The notes under the pieces were generated by a model. It saw only the letters and a list, made by a program, of their open reading frames with translations. It did no database searches and was not told the DNA's origin. Position numbers and translations under genes: made by a program. Source: Eubacterium sp. CAG:841 (GTDB taxonomy: Bacteria; Bacillota; Clostridia; Oscillospirales; CAG-272). Taken from it: a stretch of 25,088 bases of DNA. Location: positions 12,805 to 37,892 of the forward strand of contig FR898215.1 in NCBI GenBank assembly GCA_000437375.1. The letters run 5' to 3'. Shown piece by piece: positions 14,156 to 21,332 of the stretch (its first letter is position 1; each line of letters opens with the position of its first letter).

Positions 14156-15100
14156 TTAATAATGAACTTTCTTCTTGCTTACCTGCAGGTTAATAAGCGT
14201 TACTATAAGAATTATCACGAACAGTATGAGCGCTGCCGCGCTTGCTCTGCCCTGCTTGTTTGAGCTAAGCGAATCGTATATAAATCCGACCATCGTATTG
14301 AGACGTCCCGAGTCGTGAACAGGTCCCATCGTTTCGCCGAAGATACCTACTATGCTTGTATATTCCTTGAATCCGCCGATAAAGCCCGTTATAACGACGT
14401 ACGCTATCATCGGGGAAAGAAGCGGCACCGTTATTCTTGTGAAGATTCTCGCTCTTGAAGTGCCGTCTACCCTTGCAGCGTCATAATACTGCTTGTTTAT
14501 GCTCTGAAGTCCGCCGAGCAGGATAAGTATCTTGAACGGAAGCGCGTTCCATACAATATAGATTACCATTACGGCAAAGTTGGCAGCATATGTTGAACCG
14601 GCGTTTATCCAGTTTACGGCGTGTCCGCCGAAGAACTCAATAATGTTGTTTATAATTCCCGCCGTAACTATTATGTCGTTGCCTTTTGTACCGAGATTTC
14701 CGACAATATTGAACATCGCCGCGAACACCATTCCTATGGCTATGGAGTTTGTTACATAGGGCAGGAAGAATATCGTCTGGAGCAGTTTCTGAAGCGGCTT
14801 TATGGAATTGAGACAAACAGCAATAAGAAGCGCGAGGAACGATGAAATAAGCACCGTCGGCACGCAGATAAACACCGTGTTTTTAAGACATTTCAGAAAG
14901 TTTTTGTATTTTATTACTTTTGTAAAGTTCCCTATTCCGAATTCAAACGTTCTTCCGCCTACGGCTTCAAGTCCGCTGTAGTCCTCAAGCAACGCCATTC
15001 GCACTGTATTGAAAATAGGCCATACCGTAAAAATCAGCAACAGGATGATCGCAGGGGAGAGGTAAAGCCATGCCTTCCATTGTTGTTTACTTTCGACCAT
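14156..15100 (-). CDS. ABC sugar transporter permease (UgpA/MalF type)
   Basis: This 314-residue permease begins KQQWKAWLYLSPAIILLLIF, the usual N-terminus of UgpA/LacF-type subunits (YLLPAL-like first helix), with six hydrophobic segments. The EAA loop is YYDAARVDGTSRARIFTRIT with PLLSP. Residues about 135-165 contain a short extra loop (NIVGNLGTKGND). The ATG at 15100 lies 2 bases after the ATPase stop and its GAGGTG site is inside the end of that gene, so the two are coupled. Confidence 0.93.
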   Translation of the reverse strand: MVESKQQWKAWLYLSPAIILLLIFTVWPIFNTVRMALLEDYSGLEAVGGRTFEFGIGNFTKVIKYKNFLKCLKNTVFICVPTVLISSFLALLIAVCLNSIKPLQKLLQTIFFLPYVTNSIAIGMVFAAMFNIVGNLGTKGNDIIVTAGIINNIIEFFGGHAVNWINAGSTYAANFAVMVIYIVWNALPFKILILLGGLQSINKQYYDAARVDGTSRARIFTRITVPLLSPMIAYVVITGFIGGFKEYTSIVGIFGETMGPVHDSGRLNTMVGFIYDSLSSNKQGRASAAALILFVIILIVTLINLQVSKKKVHY

Positions 15101-15102
15101 TT

Positions 15103-16203
15103 TTACACCTCAAAATAAATTCTTTCTTCGGTTTCTTTATTGAAGATAAACACCTTGTGAGGTTTGAGTGCGTAGCTTACAGTCTCCGTTGCCGGATCGA
15201 CCTTGTTGTCGGCGTTGATTATCGAACGGATTATGGGGTTTACGGACGCTTCGTTTGTCGAAACAATGCTTACGTCTCTGCCCATTACTTCAACGCTTGA
15301 AAGCTTGCAGTGGAACGGACCGTAATCGTCAATGATAAAGCCTTCGGGACGAACACCGACCATTACTTCACCGTCCGGAGCTCCCTTTACATCAAGCACG
15401 GCTTCGCCGCCGATATAAAGCTTTTCGCTTTCGACCTTACCGTTGAATACGTTGATCGGAGGTGTGCCGAGAAATTTTGCGACGAAGAGATTCTTCGGAT
15501 CATCGTAAACCTCCTGCGGAGCTCCTATCTGCTGAACGACGCCGCTCTTCATAACTACTATCATATCGGAGATGCTCATTGCCTCTTCCTGGTCGTGCGT
15601 TACGAAAACCGTAGTTATATGGGTCTCTCTCTGAATTCTTCTTATTTCTTCTCTCGTCTGGAGACGGAGGCGCGCGTCAAGGTTTGAAAGCGGCTCGTCA
15701 AGAAGAAGAACTCTGGGCATTTTTACAAGTGCGCGTGCAATCGCAACTCTCTGCTGCTGACCGCCGGAAAGCTCGCTGGGCTTACGCTCCATAAGCTCGT
15801 CTATCTGAACAAGCTTTGCGGCTTCATAAGCTCTTTCAAGCATTTCATCCTTTGTCAGTTTATCCTCTCCGCGAAGATTCTGAAGCGGGAAAAGTATGTT
15901 CTGCTTTACCGTCATATGCGGATAAAGCGCATAGTTCTGGAAAACAAGTCCCACGCCTCTGTTTTCGGGAGAAAGCTCGGTAACGTCGTCGTCTCCGAAG
16001 AAGATCTTTCCCGATGTGGGCTTCTGAAGTCCGCATATCATATAAAGCGTGGTGCTTTTTCCGCAGCCGGAAGGTCCGAGAAGACCGATAAGCTTGCCGT
16101 CAGGTATCTCAAAGGTAAAATCGTTTACCGCAACGACCACCTCGTTTGACTTTTTGTTGCGGCTGGGGAACATCTTTGTAAGGTTCTGTAATACGATTTT
16201 CAT
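15103..16203 (-). CDS. ABC sugar transporter ATPase (UgpC/MsmK/MalK type)
   Basis: This 366-residue ATPase has Walker A GPSGCGKST (residues 43-51), Q-loop QNYALYPHMT, signature LSGGQQQR, Walker B VLLLDEP, D-loop SNLDARLR and H-loop VTHDQEEA, followed by a C-terminal regulatory OB domain (VGVRPEGF). All motifs are intact. It powers the two permeases encoded downstream. AAAGGA lies 6 nt before ATG 16203. Having its own ATPase as first gene is less common in Firmicutes, where one MsmX-like ATPase often serves several importers, so this system looks self-contained. Confidence 0.95.
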   Translation of the reverse strand: MKIVLQNLTKMFPSRNKKSNEVVVAVNDFTFEIPDGKLIGLLGPSGCGKSTTLYMICGLQKPTSGKIFFGDDDVTELSPENRGVGLVFQNYALYPHMTVKQNILFPLQNLRGEDKLTKDEMLERAYEAAKLVQIDELMERKPSELSGGQQQRVAIARALVKMPRVLLLDEPLSNLDARLRLQTREEIRRIQRETHITTVFVTHDQEEAMSISDMIVVMKSGVVQQIGAPQEVYDDPKNLFVAKFLGTPPINVFNGKVESEKLYIGGEAVLDVKGAPDGEVMVGVRPEGFIIDDYGPFHCKLSSVEVMGRDVSIVSTNEASVNPIIRSIINADNKVDPATETVSYALKPHKVFIFNKETEERIYFEV

Positions 16204-16235
16204 TTTATATCCTTTCTGAAATTATTTTTGATTAT

Positions 16236-16277
16236 AAAAAAACGCCGCCGTAGCTTTTAATAAGGGCTGCGAGCGGC
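16236..16277 (-). terminator. Possible terminator or attenuator between RDD gene and ABC operon
   Basis: Minus strand: GCCGC (16273-16277) can pair with GCGGC (16244-16248) around a 24-base loop that partly pairs further, followed by a run of seven T. The stem begins inside the RDD gene end. I see no clear separate promoter before the ATPase gene, so read-through is likely. Confidence 0.4.
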
Positions 16278-17018
16278 TTTTTCCGCAGAAACCCTTTTTC
16301 TGTACGCTATCATTTCATCCTCGCTGTCGAAAATCATCTGACTTGCCATATCTACGACAACAGTACCTGCGAGCAGGTCATGAATGAGCGATCTCGTTCT
16401 CGTGGCAGAGAAAAGAATTATCTGCAACAACAGCTCGGCGCCGAGCACTATAAGCCCGGTAATACCGATACCGTTGAAAAATATCATTATTATAATCAGG
16501 ACGGGAATCATCGTTTCAAGAGTGAACTTTCCGAGAAAAGTACGGACAAACAGCATAACGGTACTTATCTTTACGCCGTCTGTTCTCATAACGCCTATTC
16601 CGAAAACCTTTTTACCCACAGTCTGTCCGTTTTTCAGGACAAGCGGAACGATAAATTCCATTGCAAGGAACGCAAGAAGGATTCCGAGCGAGGTTATTGT
16701 AAGAGTCAGATTGAAAACGACAGAATATTCGCGCATAGCATCTTCATCTGCAATAAGCGCCTCGTATGCTTCTTTATATTTTTTCTCCTCTTCAGCGGAA
16801 AAAGCGGCGCGTTCTTCTTCGGTAACTCTGAACTTCACGCCGTATTTTGTTTCATATTCGGAATAATACGCTTCAAGACGTTCGGAGTGACCGTCGTAAT
16901 CCGTTATCTGCGAAGCGACAAACGCAAATCCGGTGGCAACGATACAAACAAGTATAGCGTCAAGAATAAACGCGGATATTCTTTTAAGCGTGCTCGCTTT
17001 CTGAAGATCAAATATCAT
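16257..17018 (-). CDS. RDD-family membrane protein
   Basis: This 253-residue membrane protein has the RDD pattern: RISAFILDAILV near the N-terminus (Arg and Asp of the first helix), a charged extracytoplasmic stretch (residues about 45-95, rich in Glu and Lys), then hydrophobic segments, NGQTVGKKVFGI and SLIHDLLAGTVVV with the last conserved Asp. RDD proteins have no single role; some act in ion or sodium transport. ATG 17018 is chosen for the AAAGGA 9 nt upstream; the frame extends to a TTG at 17054 without a site. It is divergent from the HD hydrolase gene and co-oriented with the ABC operon 53 bases downstream. Confidence 0.88.
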   Translation of the reverse strand: MIFDLQKASTLKRISAFILDAILVCIVATGFAFVASQITDYDGHSERLEAYYSEYETKYGVKFRVTEEERAAFSAEEEKKYKEAYEALIADEDAMREYSVVFNLTLTITSLGILLAFLAMEFIVPLVLKNGQTVGKKVFGIGVMRTDGVKISTVMLFVRTFLGKFTLETMIPVLIIIMIFFNGIGITGLIVLGAELLLQIILFSATRTRSLIHDLLAGTVVVDMASQMIFDSEDEMIAYRKRVSAEKAARSPY

Positions 17019-17058
17019 ATGCGTAAATCCTTTCCCCCGAAAATATTCTCGCAATTAA

Positions 17059-17093
17059 ATCTGCGGACATATAAAATACACAAATCCGCAGAT
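17059..17093 (-). promoter_or_regulatory. Inverted repeat in the RDD gene leader
   Basis: ATCTGCGGA (17059-17067) and TCCGCAGAT (17085-17093) form a perfect 9-bp inverted repeat around 17 bases, between the promoter and the start codon. It could be an mRNA hairpin or an operator. Confidence 0.5.
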
Positions 17094-17131
17094 ATAAATT
17101 AACGTATTATTATTAAACTTTTTACAACATC

Positions 17132-17160
17132 AGCATATCACATTTTCTGCTTTTAGTCAA
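17132..17160 (-). promoter_or_regulatory. Promoter of the RDD gene (and perhaps the ABC operon)
   Basis: Minus strand: -35 TTGACT (17155-17160), 17-bp spacer, -10 TATGCT (17132-17137), about 113 bases before the ATG. Confidence 0.7.
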
Positions 17161-17240
17161 CCGATTTGTCGAATATCGGAAAAATATTTTTCTTTTACGG
17201 ATTTAACGCAAACACATTTTGAAATAAGATAAAAACCCTA

Positions 17241-17268
17241 TTGATTTTCTTTTCGCTTGTGATATAAT
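17241..17268 (+). promoter_or_regulatory. Promoter of the HD hydrolase gene
   Basis: -35 TTGATT (17241-17246), 16-bp spacer, -10 TATAAT (17263-17268), 30 bases before the ATG. Confidence 0.75.
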
Positions 17269-17298
17269 CTGCTTGAAGAAAAGAAAGGGGCAAAACAC

Positions 17299-17892
17299 AT
17301 GAGAACAAGCGCGCTTTCGCGCGAGGAAGCACTCGCGCTTCTTGAAAAATACAACAAAGAGCCGTTCCACATTCAGCACGCGCTGACAGTCGAGGGCGTA
17401 ATGCGCTTCTTTGCAAAATCGCTCGGATACGGCGACGAAGAAGATTATTGGGGCATAGTCGGACTTCTTCACGATATAGATTTTGAACTTTATCCCGAGC
17501 AGCACTGTAAAAAAGCGCCGGAGCTTCTGCGCGGGGGCGGCATCGGCGAGGATATGATATATTCTGTCTGCTCGCACGGATACGGCATCTGTTGCGATGT
17601 AGAACCGAAGCACGAAATGGAAAAGGTTCTTTTCGCCGCAGACGAGCTTACGGGACTAATCTGGTCGGCGGCGCTTATGCGTCCGTCGAAAAGCGTTTCG
17701 GACATGGAGGTCTCAAGTCTAAAAAAGAAATTCAAGGACAAGAAGTTTGCAGCAGGCTGCTCGCGTGACGTTATACGCACGGGAGCGGAACGTCTCGGCT
17801 GGGAGCTTGACAAGCTGTTTGAAGAAACGATCGCCGCGATGCGTACATGCGAAACGCCGATAGCCGATTTTATGAGCAGTTACGGAAAATAA
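17299..17892 (+). CDS. HD-superfamily hydrolase (COG2316-like)
   Basis: This 197-residue cytoplasmic protein has the metal-binding HD pattern: His in FHIQHALTVEG (residue about 24-27), the His-Asp pair in GLLHDIDFELYPEQH, and a later His in CSHGYG and Asp in FAADELTGL. The FKDKKFAAGCSRD segment is typical of this family, which is conserved in anaerobic Firmicutes. HD proteins cleave phosphate esters of nucleotides or related compounds; the substrate of this group is unknown. AAAGGGG precedes ATG 17299. It is a single-gene unit between a divergent and a convergent neighbour. Confidence 0.9.
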   Translation: MRTSALSREEALALLEKYNKEPFHIQHALTVEGVMRFFAKSLGYGDEEDYWGIVGLLHDIDFELYPEQHCKKAPELLRGGGIGEDMIYSVCSHGYGICCDVEPKHEMEKVLFAADELTGLIWSAALMRPSKSVSDMEVSSLKKKFKDKKFAAGCSRDVIRTGAERLGWELDKLFEETIAAMRTCETPIADFMSSYGK

Positions 17893-17901
17893 CTCAGAAC
17901 A

Positions 17902-17942
17902 AAAAGCCTGCGCCTGTGAGAATCTCACAGGCGCAGGCTTTT
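17902..17942. terminator. Bidirectional terminator
   Basis: A perfect stem of about 19 bp (17902-17920 with 17924-17942) has A and T tails on both sides. It serves the HD gene on the plus strand and the lipoprotein gene ending at 17985 on the minus strand. Confidence 0.92.
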
Positions 17943-17984
17943 ATTTATGATATCGGGCAGAAAATTTCTGCGGAGGTAATGGGA

Positions 17985-19010
17985 TCAGTTTGCGTTCATT
18001 ATATTTTCAAATGCCGCTATTATTTTTTCGCATTCATCAGTCTTGCTCATAACGCCTACGACATATTTCCCGCAGGCTTTAACGGAAACGTTTTCTGCAC
18101 GCATGCATATCCACTTACCGGGATCAAGCCCCTTCTCCATTTCGGCAGCTATTGTTTTCGCATCCCTTTCATCTTTTACCTTTACCATTACAAGCGAAAA
18201 TCCGCCGCCTATCATAGGCTCGCAGACAGCGCCGTCGGTTTCAAGAAGAGCGGCGTTTTTTTCGATTCCGAACCAATATTTTGAACGTTCATCCGATGTG
18301 CTTTCTTTTTGAACCCCCATAGAAAGTCCCGCAGCCGTGCGGAGTTTTTTCATAATACTTACCACTGTTTCTTCTCTTTCGGGGTCGATATCGGCTTTAA
18401 GCTCTTCAGTGCAGAGAACTATGAAAGCGTAATTCCCTTCGCAGCCTACGGCTTTCATAGTCGTGGGCTTTTCGGCATCAATATTAAAGGTTGATTTTTC
18501 GGAAAGAAACTCTGCAAACGCCGCCTTATCGGAATCGTCTTTAAGCTCAAAAATCGTAACGGCAAAAGGCATATCGCCGAAAATATAATAAATCGTACCC
18601 GACTTCACATATTCGGGAAATTCCGTGCCGTACTCAAAGCCGCGTATGAACGGTGCGTACCCTTCCGGATAAGGCGATATCTCCATTTCCGTACTCAGAT
18701 CGCCGAAATAAGGCGAAGTATCAAGCTTGCCGATTATATCGGCTATCTCTTTGCCGGAATTTTCTTTAAGCAAAGTCTTGATATATGCGGAAAGTGCTTC
18801 CGCTGATGTCGGCTTTTCAACAGGCTCGTCGGGTTTTCCCGTTGTGGACGAAGAGCTTTCTTTTCCGTCTGTTGTCATCTGGTTCTTGGTTGTTGATGTG
18901 TTTTCCGTAGTAGTGGTGTTTGTGGTCTGATTATTTTTGTTTGAAGCGCATCCTGCAATAACAACCGATATTGTCAGTATTGCAAGAATAAGAGCAAATA
19001 TTTTTTTCAC
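17985..19010 (-). CDS. Lipoprotein with DUF4358-like halves
   Basis: This 341-residue lipoprotein has lipobox VIAGC (Cys 21) followed by a Thr/Ser/Asn-rich linker to about residue 70. The C-terminal half (GGGFSLVMVKVKDERDAKTI, then CGKYVVGVMSKTDECEKII) looks like DUF4358, a family of Firmicute lipoproteins of unknown function. The first half (residues about 105-230) shows a similar succession, AVTIFELKDDSDKAAFAEFL and then GNYAFIVLC, so the protein may be a duplication of that fold. It starts 21 bases after the anti-sigma gene, in the same operon, and may be a target or sensor of that sigma system. Confidence 0.82.
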   Translation of the reverse strand: MKKIFALILAILTISVVIAGCASNKNNQTTNTTTTENTSTTKNQMTTDGKESSSSTTGKPDEPVEKPTSAEALSAYIKTLLKENSGKEIADIIGKLDTSPYFGDLSTEMEISPYPEGYAPFIRGFEYGTEFPEYVKSGTIYYIFGDMPFAVTIFELKDDSDKAAFAEFLSEKSTFNIDAEKPTTMKAVGCEGNYAFIVLCTEELKADIDPEREETVVSIMKKLRTAAGLSMGVQKESTSDERSKYWFGIEKNAALLETDGAVCEPMIGGGFSLVMVKVKDERDAKTIAAEMEKGLDPGKWICMRAENVSVKACGKYVVGVMSKTDECEKIIAAFENIMNAN

Positions 19011-19031
19011 GGTTTTTCCTCTTTTCTCTGA

Positions 19032-19931
19032 TTATCCTTCAATATAAGAAAGTTCTTTGCCTTCGCAGTTTTCCGCAAAATAATTTACAAGTCTGCGTAC
19101 GGCATTTTTGCCTATACTGTATGTTCCCCTGCATTCGGGCATGCCTGCGTAAACATCACCGGAAGAAGTAACGTAAACATATATGCCGTCGTCTCCGAGA
19201 GAAGGAATGTGCATTTTCAATATAAGACATGTGTCGTCCGCCTCTCCGTAACATACGGAGATTTTTTCTGCGCCGCTGCCTAAAATCAGCGAATATACGC
19301 GGCTTTCGTCAAAATTCCGGAACTCAACTGTTTTTTTGTCGCCGTTTTCATCGGTGAACAAATATTGTACCGATGTTATTTTTGCGGTCTTTTCAAGCGA
19401 CATGCTTTCGTTCCATTCGCCTGTGGTCTTCGGCAGATATGTCATGCTTGCATAAATATCATATGAACCGTCCCAGCTTTTAAGAGCTATCGCGCAACTT
19501 TCGGATATACCCTTCACCCCGTATATTTCAAGCACGTTCCCCTGCTCCGACACAACGCCGGATTTTATCGCTCCCGCAACATTTTCATCCGGAAGCTTGC
19601 TTTTTCTTTTATAGTAATTTGAATTGTAGCTGATACCCATATATGCATTAACGGCGCTGATAGTCGTCTGCGCGGAATTCTTGTTGAAATAATTTTCTGA
19701 CCGTGCTACGTATTTTGTTTCAAATCTACCCGAAAGATCGGGCAATGGGCGGGTTTGCCATGCAAAAGCTCCGGCGCCTATGCCTGCGGCAACAAGAAAG
19801 CACGCTGCCGCCGATACAAGGCGACGCATCGTCGGGCGACGACGCTTCGCCGCAAATGTTTTCGGTGTAGCTTCTTCTATGAAGTTTTCGTCTATTCCGC
19901 CGATAATATCGAGCATATCTTCTCTTTTCAT
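19032..19931 (-). CDS. Putative anti-sigma factor, membrane-anchored
   Basis: This 299-residue protein has a short cytoplasmic N-terminus (residues 1-36: KREDMLDIIGGIDENFIEEA and a basic KRRRPTMRR), one transmembrane helix (about 37-58, Ala/Gly-rich) and a large outside domain of unknown fold. This layout, plus the 4-nt overlap with the ECF sigma gene upstream (ATGA at 19928-19931), is typical of anti-sigma factors that hold the sigma factor at the membrane. No HxxxCxxC zinc motif is present, so it is not a ZAS-type anti-sigma. The role is inferred from position and topology. Confidence 0.8.
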   Translation of the reverse strand: MKREDMLDIIGGIDENFIEEATPKTFAAKRRRPTMRRLVSAAACFLVAAGIGAGAFAWQTRPLPDLSGRFETKYVARSENYFNKNSAQTTISAVNAYMGISYNSNYYKRKSKLPDENVAGAIKSGVVSEQGNVLEIYGVKGISESCAIALKSWDGSYDIYASMTYLPKTTGEWNESMSLEKTAKITSVQYLFTDENGDKKTVEFRNFDESRVYSLILGSGAEKISVCYGEADDTCLILKMHIPSLGDDGIYVYVTSSGDVYAGMPECRGTYSIGKNAVRRLVNYFAENCEGKELSYIEG

Positions 19932-20485
19932 ACCTCAAAGCCCTCCTTTTCCAAAAAGCTTTTAAGCTCTGCCCTCAGGCGGCAAAGCGTTGTTTTGACA
20001 TTGCCTTCGCTCATATTCATATCGAGCGCAATATTCCGTATGGAACTCATGTACCAATATCTGCGGACAAAAACTATACGCTTTTCTTTTTCAAGTCCGT
20101 AAAGGAATTTGTTTATGGCGTCGCGCAGAAGTATTCCGTTTTCAATGTTGTTCTGATCCGTTCCGTTCAGACTTTCCGCAAGTTCGTCGGTTATCAGTTC
20201 CGTTTCCGGTACGCCGCGCTTTTTCGCAAGCTTCCCGCGCAAACGATCAATCGCAAGTCCGCGTACTATCTTTGCCGCGAATACTGAAAGCTTTTCCGGA
20301 CGATTCGGTGGAATAAGCTCCCACAGGCGAACGTATGCATCGCTTACGCACTCTTCTGAATCCCATTCGTCACGCAGAATGTTGTTTGCTATGTATCTGC
20401 AATACTTATCGTATTTTTTCTGCGTCTCGGAAATGGCTCTCTCCGAACGCGACCAGAACAGATCAACTATTTTATTGTCTTCCAC
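19928..20485 (-). CDS. RNA polymerase sigma factor, ECF type
   Basis: This 185-residue protein has region 2 (residues about 15-85: KYDKYCRYIANNIL, DSEECVSDAYVRLWE and AIDRLR) and region 4 with a helix-turn-helix (FVRRYWYMSSIRNIALDMNM, then SEGNVKTTLCRLRAEL). There is no region 3, as in ECF factors. I chose a GTG start at 20485 because AAAGGAGG lies 5 nt upstream; the ORF extends to 20545 but would include that site. It is followed by its likely anti-sigma gene. It may drive its own operon from the promoter-like element at 20527-20556. Confidence 0.9.
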   Translation of the reverse strand: MEDNKIVDLFWSRSERAISETQKKYDKYCRYIANNILRDEWDSEECVSDAYVRLWELIPPNRPEKLSVFAAKIVRGLAIDRLRGKLAKKRGVPETELITDELAESLNGTDQNNIENGILLRDAINKFLYGLEKEKRIVFVRRYWYMSSIRNIALDMNMSEGNVKTTLCRLRAELKSFLEKEGFEV

Positions 20486-20526
20486 GCCGACCTCCTTTCC
20501 GCCGTACAAAAGCTCCTTACACCATA

Positions 20527-20556
20527 ACAGTCGTAAATTCCACACAAAAGGTTACA
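20527..20556 (-). promoter_or_regulatory. Candidate ECF-type autoregulated promoter
   Basis: Minus strand: TGTAACC (20550-20556), 16-bp spacer, CGACTGT (20527-20533), about 42 bases before the sigma start. AAC-containing -35 boxes with CG-containing -10 boxes are usual for ECF promoters. No sigma-A promoter is seen here. Confidence 0.5.
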
Positions 20557-20570
20557 GATTTTTTCGGATA

Positions 20571-20598
20571 AATAAAAATCCGCGCCGAAAAGACGCGG
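20571..20598 (-). terminator. Terminator of the SIMPL gene
   Basis: Minus strand: CCGCGTC and GGCGCGG form a stem with one mismatch and a 5-base loop, followed by ATTTTTATTT. It lies 13 bases after the gene's stop. Confidence 0.7.
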
Positions 20599-20610
20599 AA
20601 AATAAAAGCT

Positions 20611-21225
20611 TTATCTGCGCCTGTATACCGCAGATATATTGCATTCAACCGAAACCGTTCCGTCCGTACCGCCGCACATTCCGCCGCAGCCGGAAAAGCA
20701 TCCGAATTCGCTCAGCTCTTCAAGGACTAATCTTTCGTCAACGGAATTCGCTTTATTGTCGGCGTCGGCTATCGCAAGTCTTAGTGCTTCTTTTTCATAT
20801 GCCGAAGTATCCGAAAGCGAATACCATATACCGTTTATGCCCGTAACGCCGGCTTCGGTCATTTGCCGCGTTATATCGTATATTGCGCCGACATCGTCCG
20901 TTGTAAATGAAAAACAGCGCGAGACCGTATATCTTCCGGATATCGGTTCACTCTCGGAATAATATGATTCTTCGGAAATATATCCCAAGCGTTCCTTCAA
21001 AGCGAAGAGGATTTCTTCGCTTTCCTTTTTTGCAACGGCTTCTTTTTTTGCCGATGCTTCAATGCAGAAATTCACCGTCGCACGGTCGGCGGGAGCAAGC
21101 ACTTCTCCTCTGCCGGAAAAAGTAGCCCTGTCAAGTTCTTCATATGCGCCGAAAACTGAAAATGCCGACGCAAAAATCACAGCCGCAAATACTGCGGCGC
21201 ATATACGCATAATTTGTTTTTTCAT
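20611..21225 (-). CDS. Secreted SIMPL-domain protein (DUF541)
   Basis: This 204-residue protein has a signal peptide (residues 1 to about 27, ending FSVFGA). A SIMPL/DUF541 domain follows: FSGRGEVLAPADRATVNFCI, a helix rich in Lys and Glu, and further on TGINGIWYSLSD and KEALRLAIADADNKAN. SIMPL proteins are periplasmic or surface proteins of mostly unknown role. Near residues 175-190 there is an unusual Cys/Gly-rich stretch, CFSGCGGMCGG, before the last strand. AAGGAGG lies about 12 nt before ATG 21225, a rather long spacing. It is a single gene with its own promoter. Confidence 0.85.
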   Translation of the reverse strand: MKKQIMRICAAVFAAVIFASAFSVFGAYEELDRATFSGRGEVLAPADRATVNFCIEASAKKEAVAKKESEEILFALKERLGYISEESYYSESEPISGRYTVSRCFSFTTDDVGAIYDITRQMTEAGVTGINGIWYSLSDTSAYEKEALRLAIADADNKANSVDERLVLEELSEFGCFSGCGGMCGGTDGTVSVECNISAVYRRR

Positions 21226-21288
21226 ATCTCGGAAAAACCTCCTTTTCGGATAGGTTTTCCGTTATCGGGAATTTTTATTCCCGCTTTC

Positions 21289-21316
21289 ATTATATCATAA
21301 TCGCATAAAAAAGCAA
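21289..21316 (-). promoter_or_regulatory. Promoter of the SIMPL gene, with leader hairpin
   Basis: Minus strand: -35 TTGCTT (21311-21316), 16-bp spacer, -10 TATAAT (21289-21294). Just downstream a short hairpin CGGGAA/TTCCCG (about 21267-21283) lies in the leader. Confidence 0.65.
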
Positions 21317-21332
21317 TATGAAAAAGTCCCGA

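Noticed and set aside
16380..17102. Plus-strand open frames of 160 and 240 codons
   Set aside because: Antisense to the RDD gene, without a ribosome binding site or a recognisable domain.
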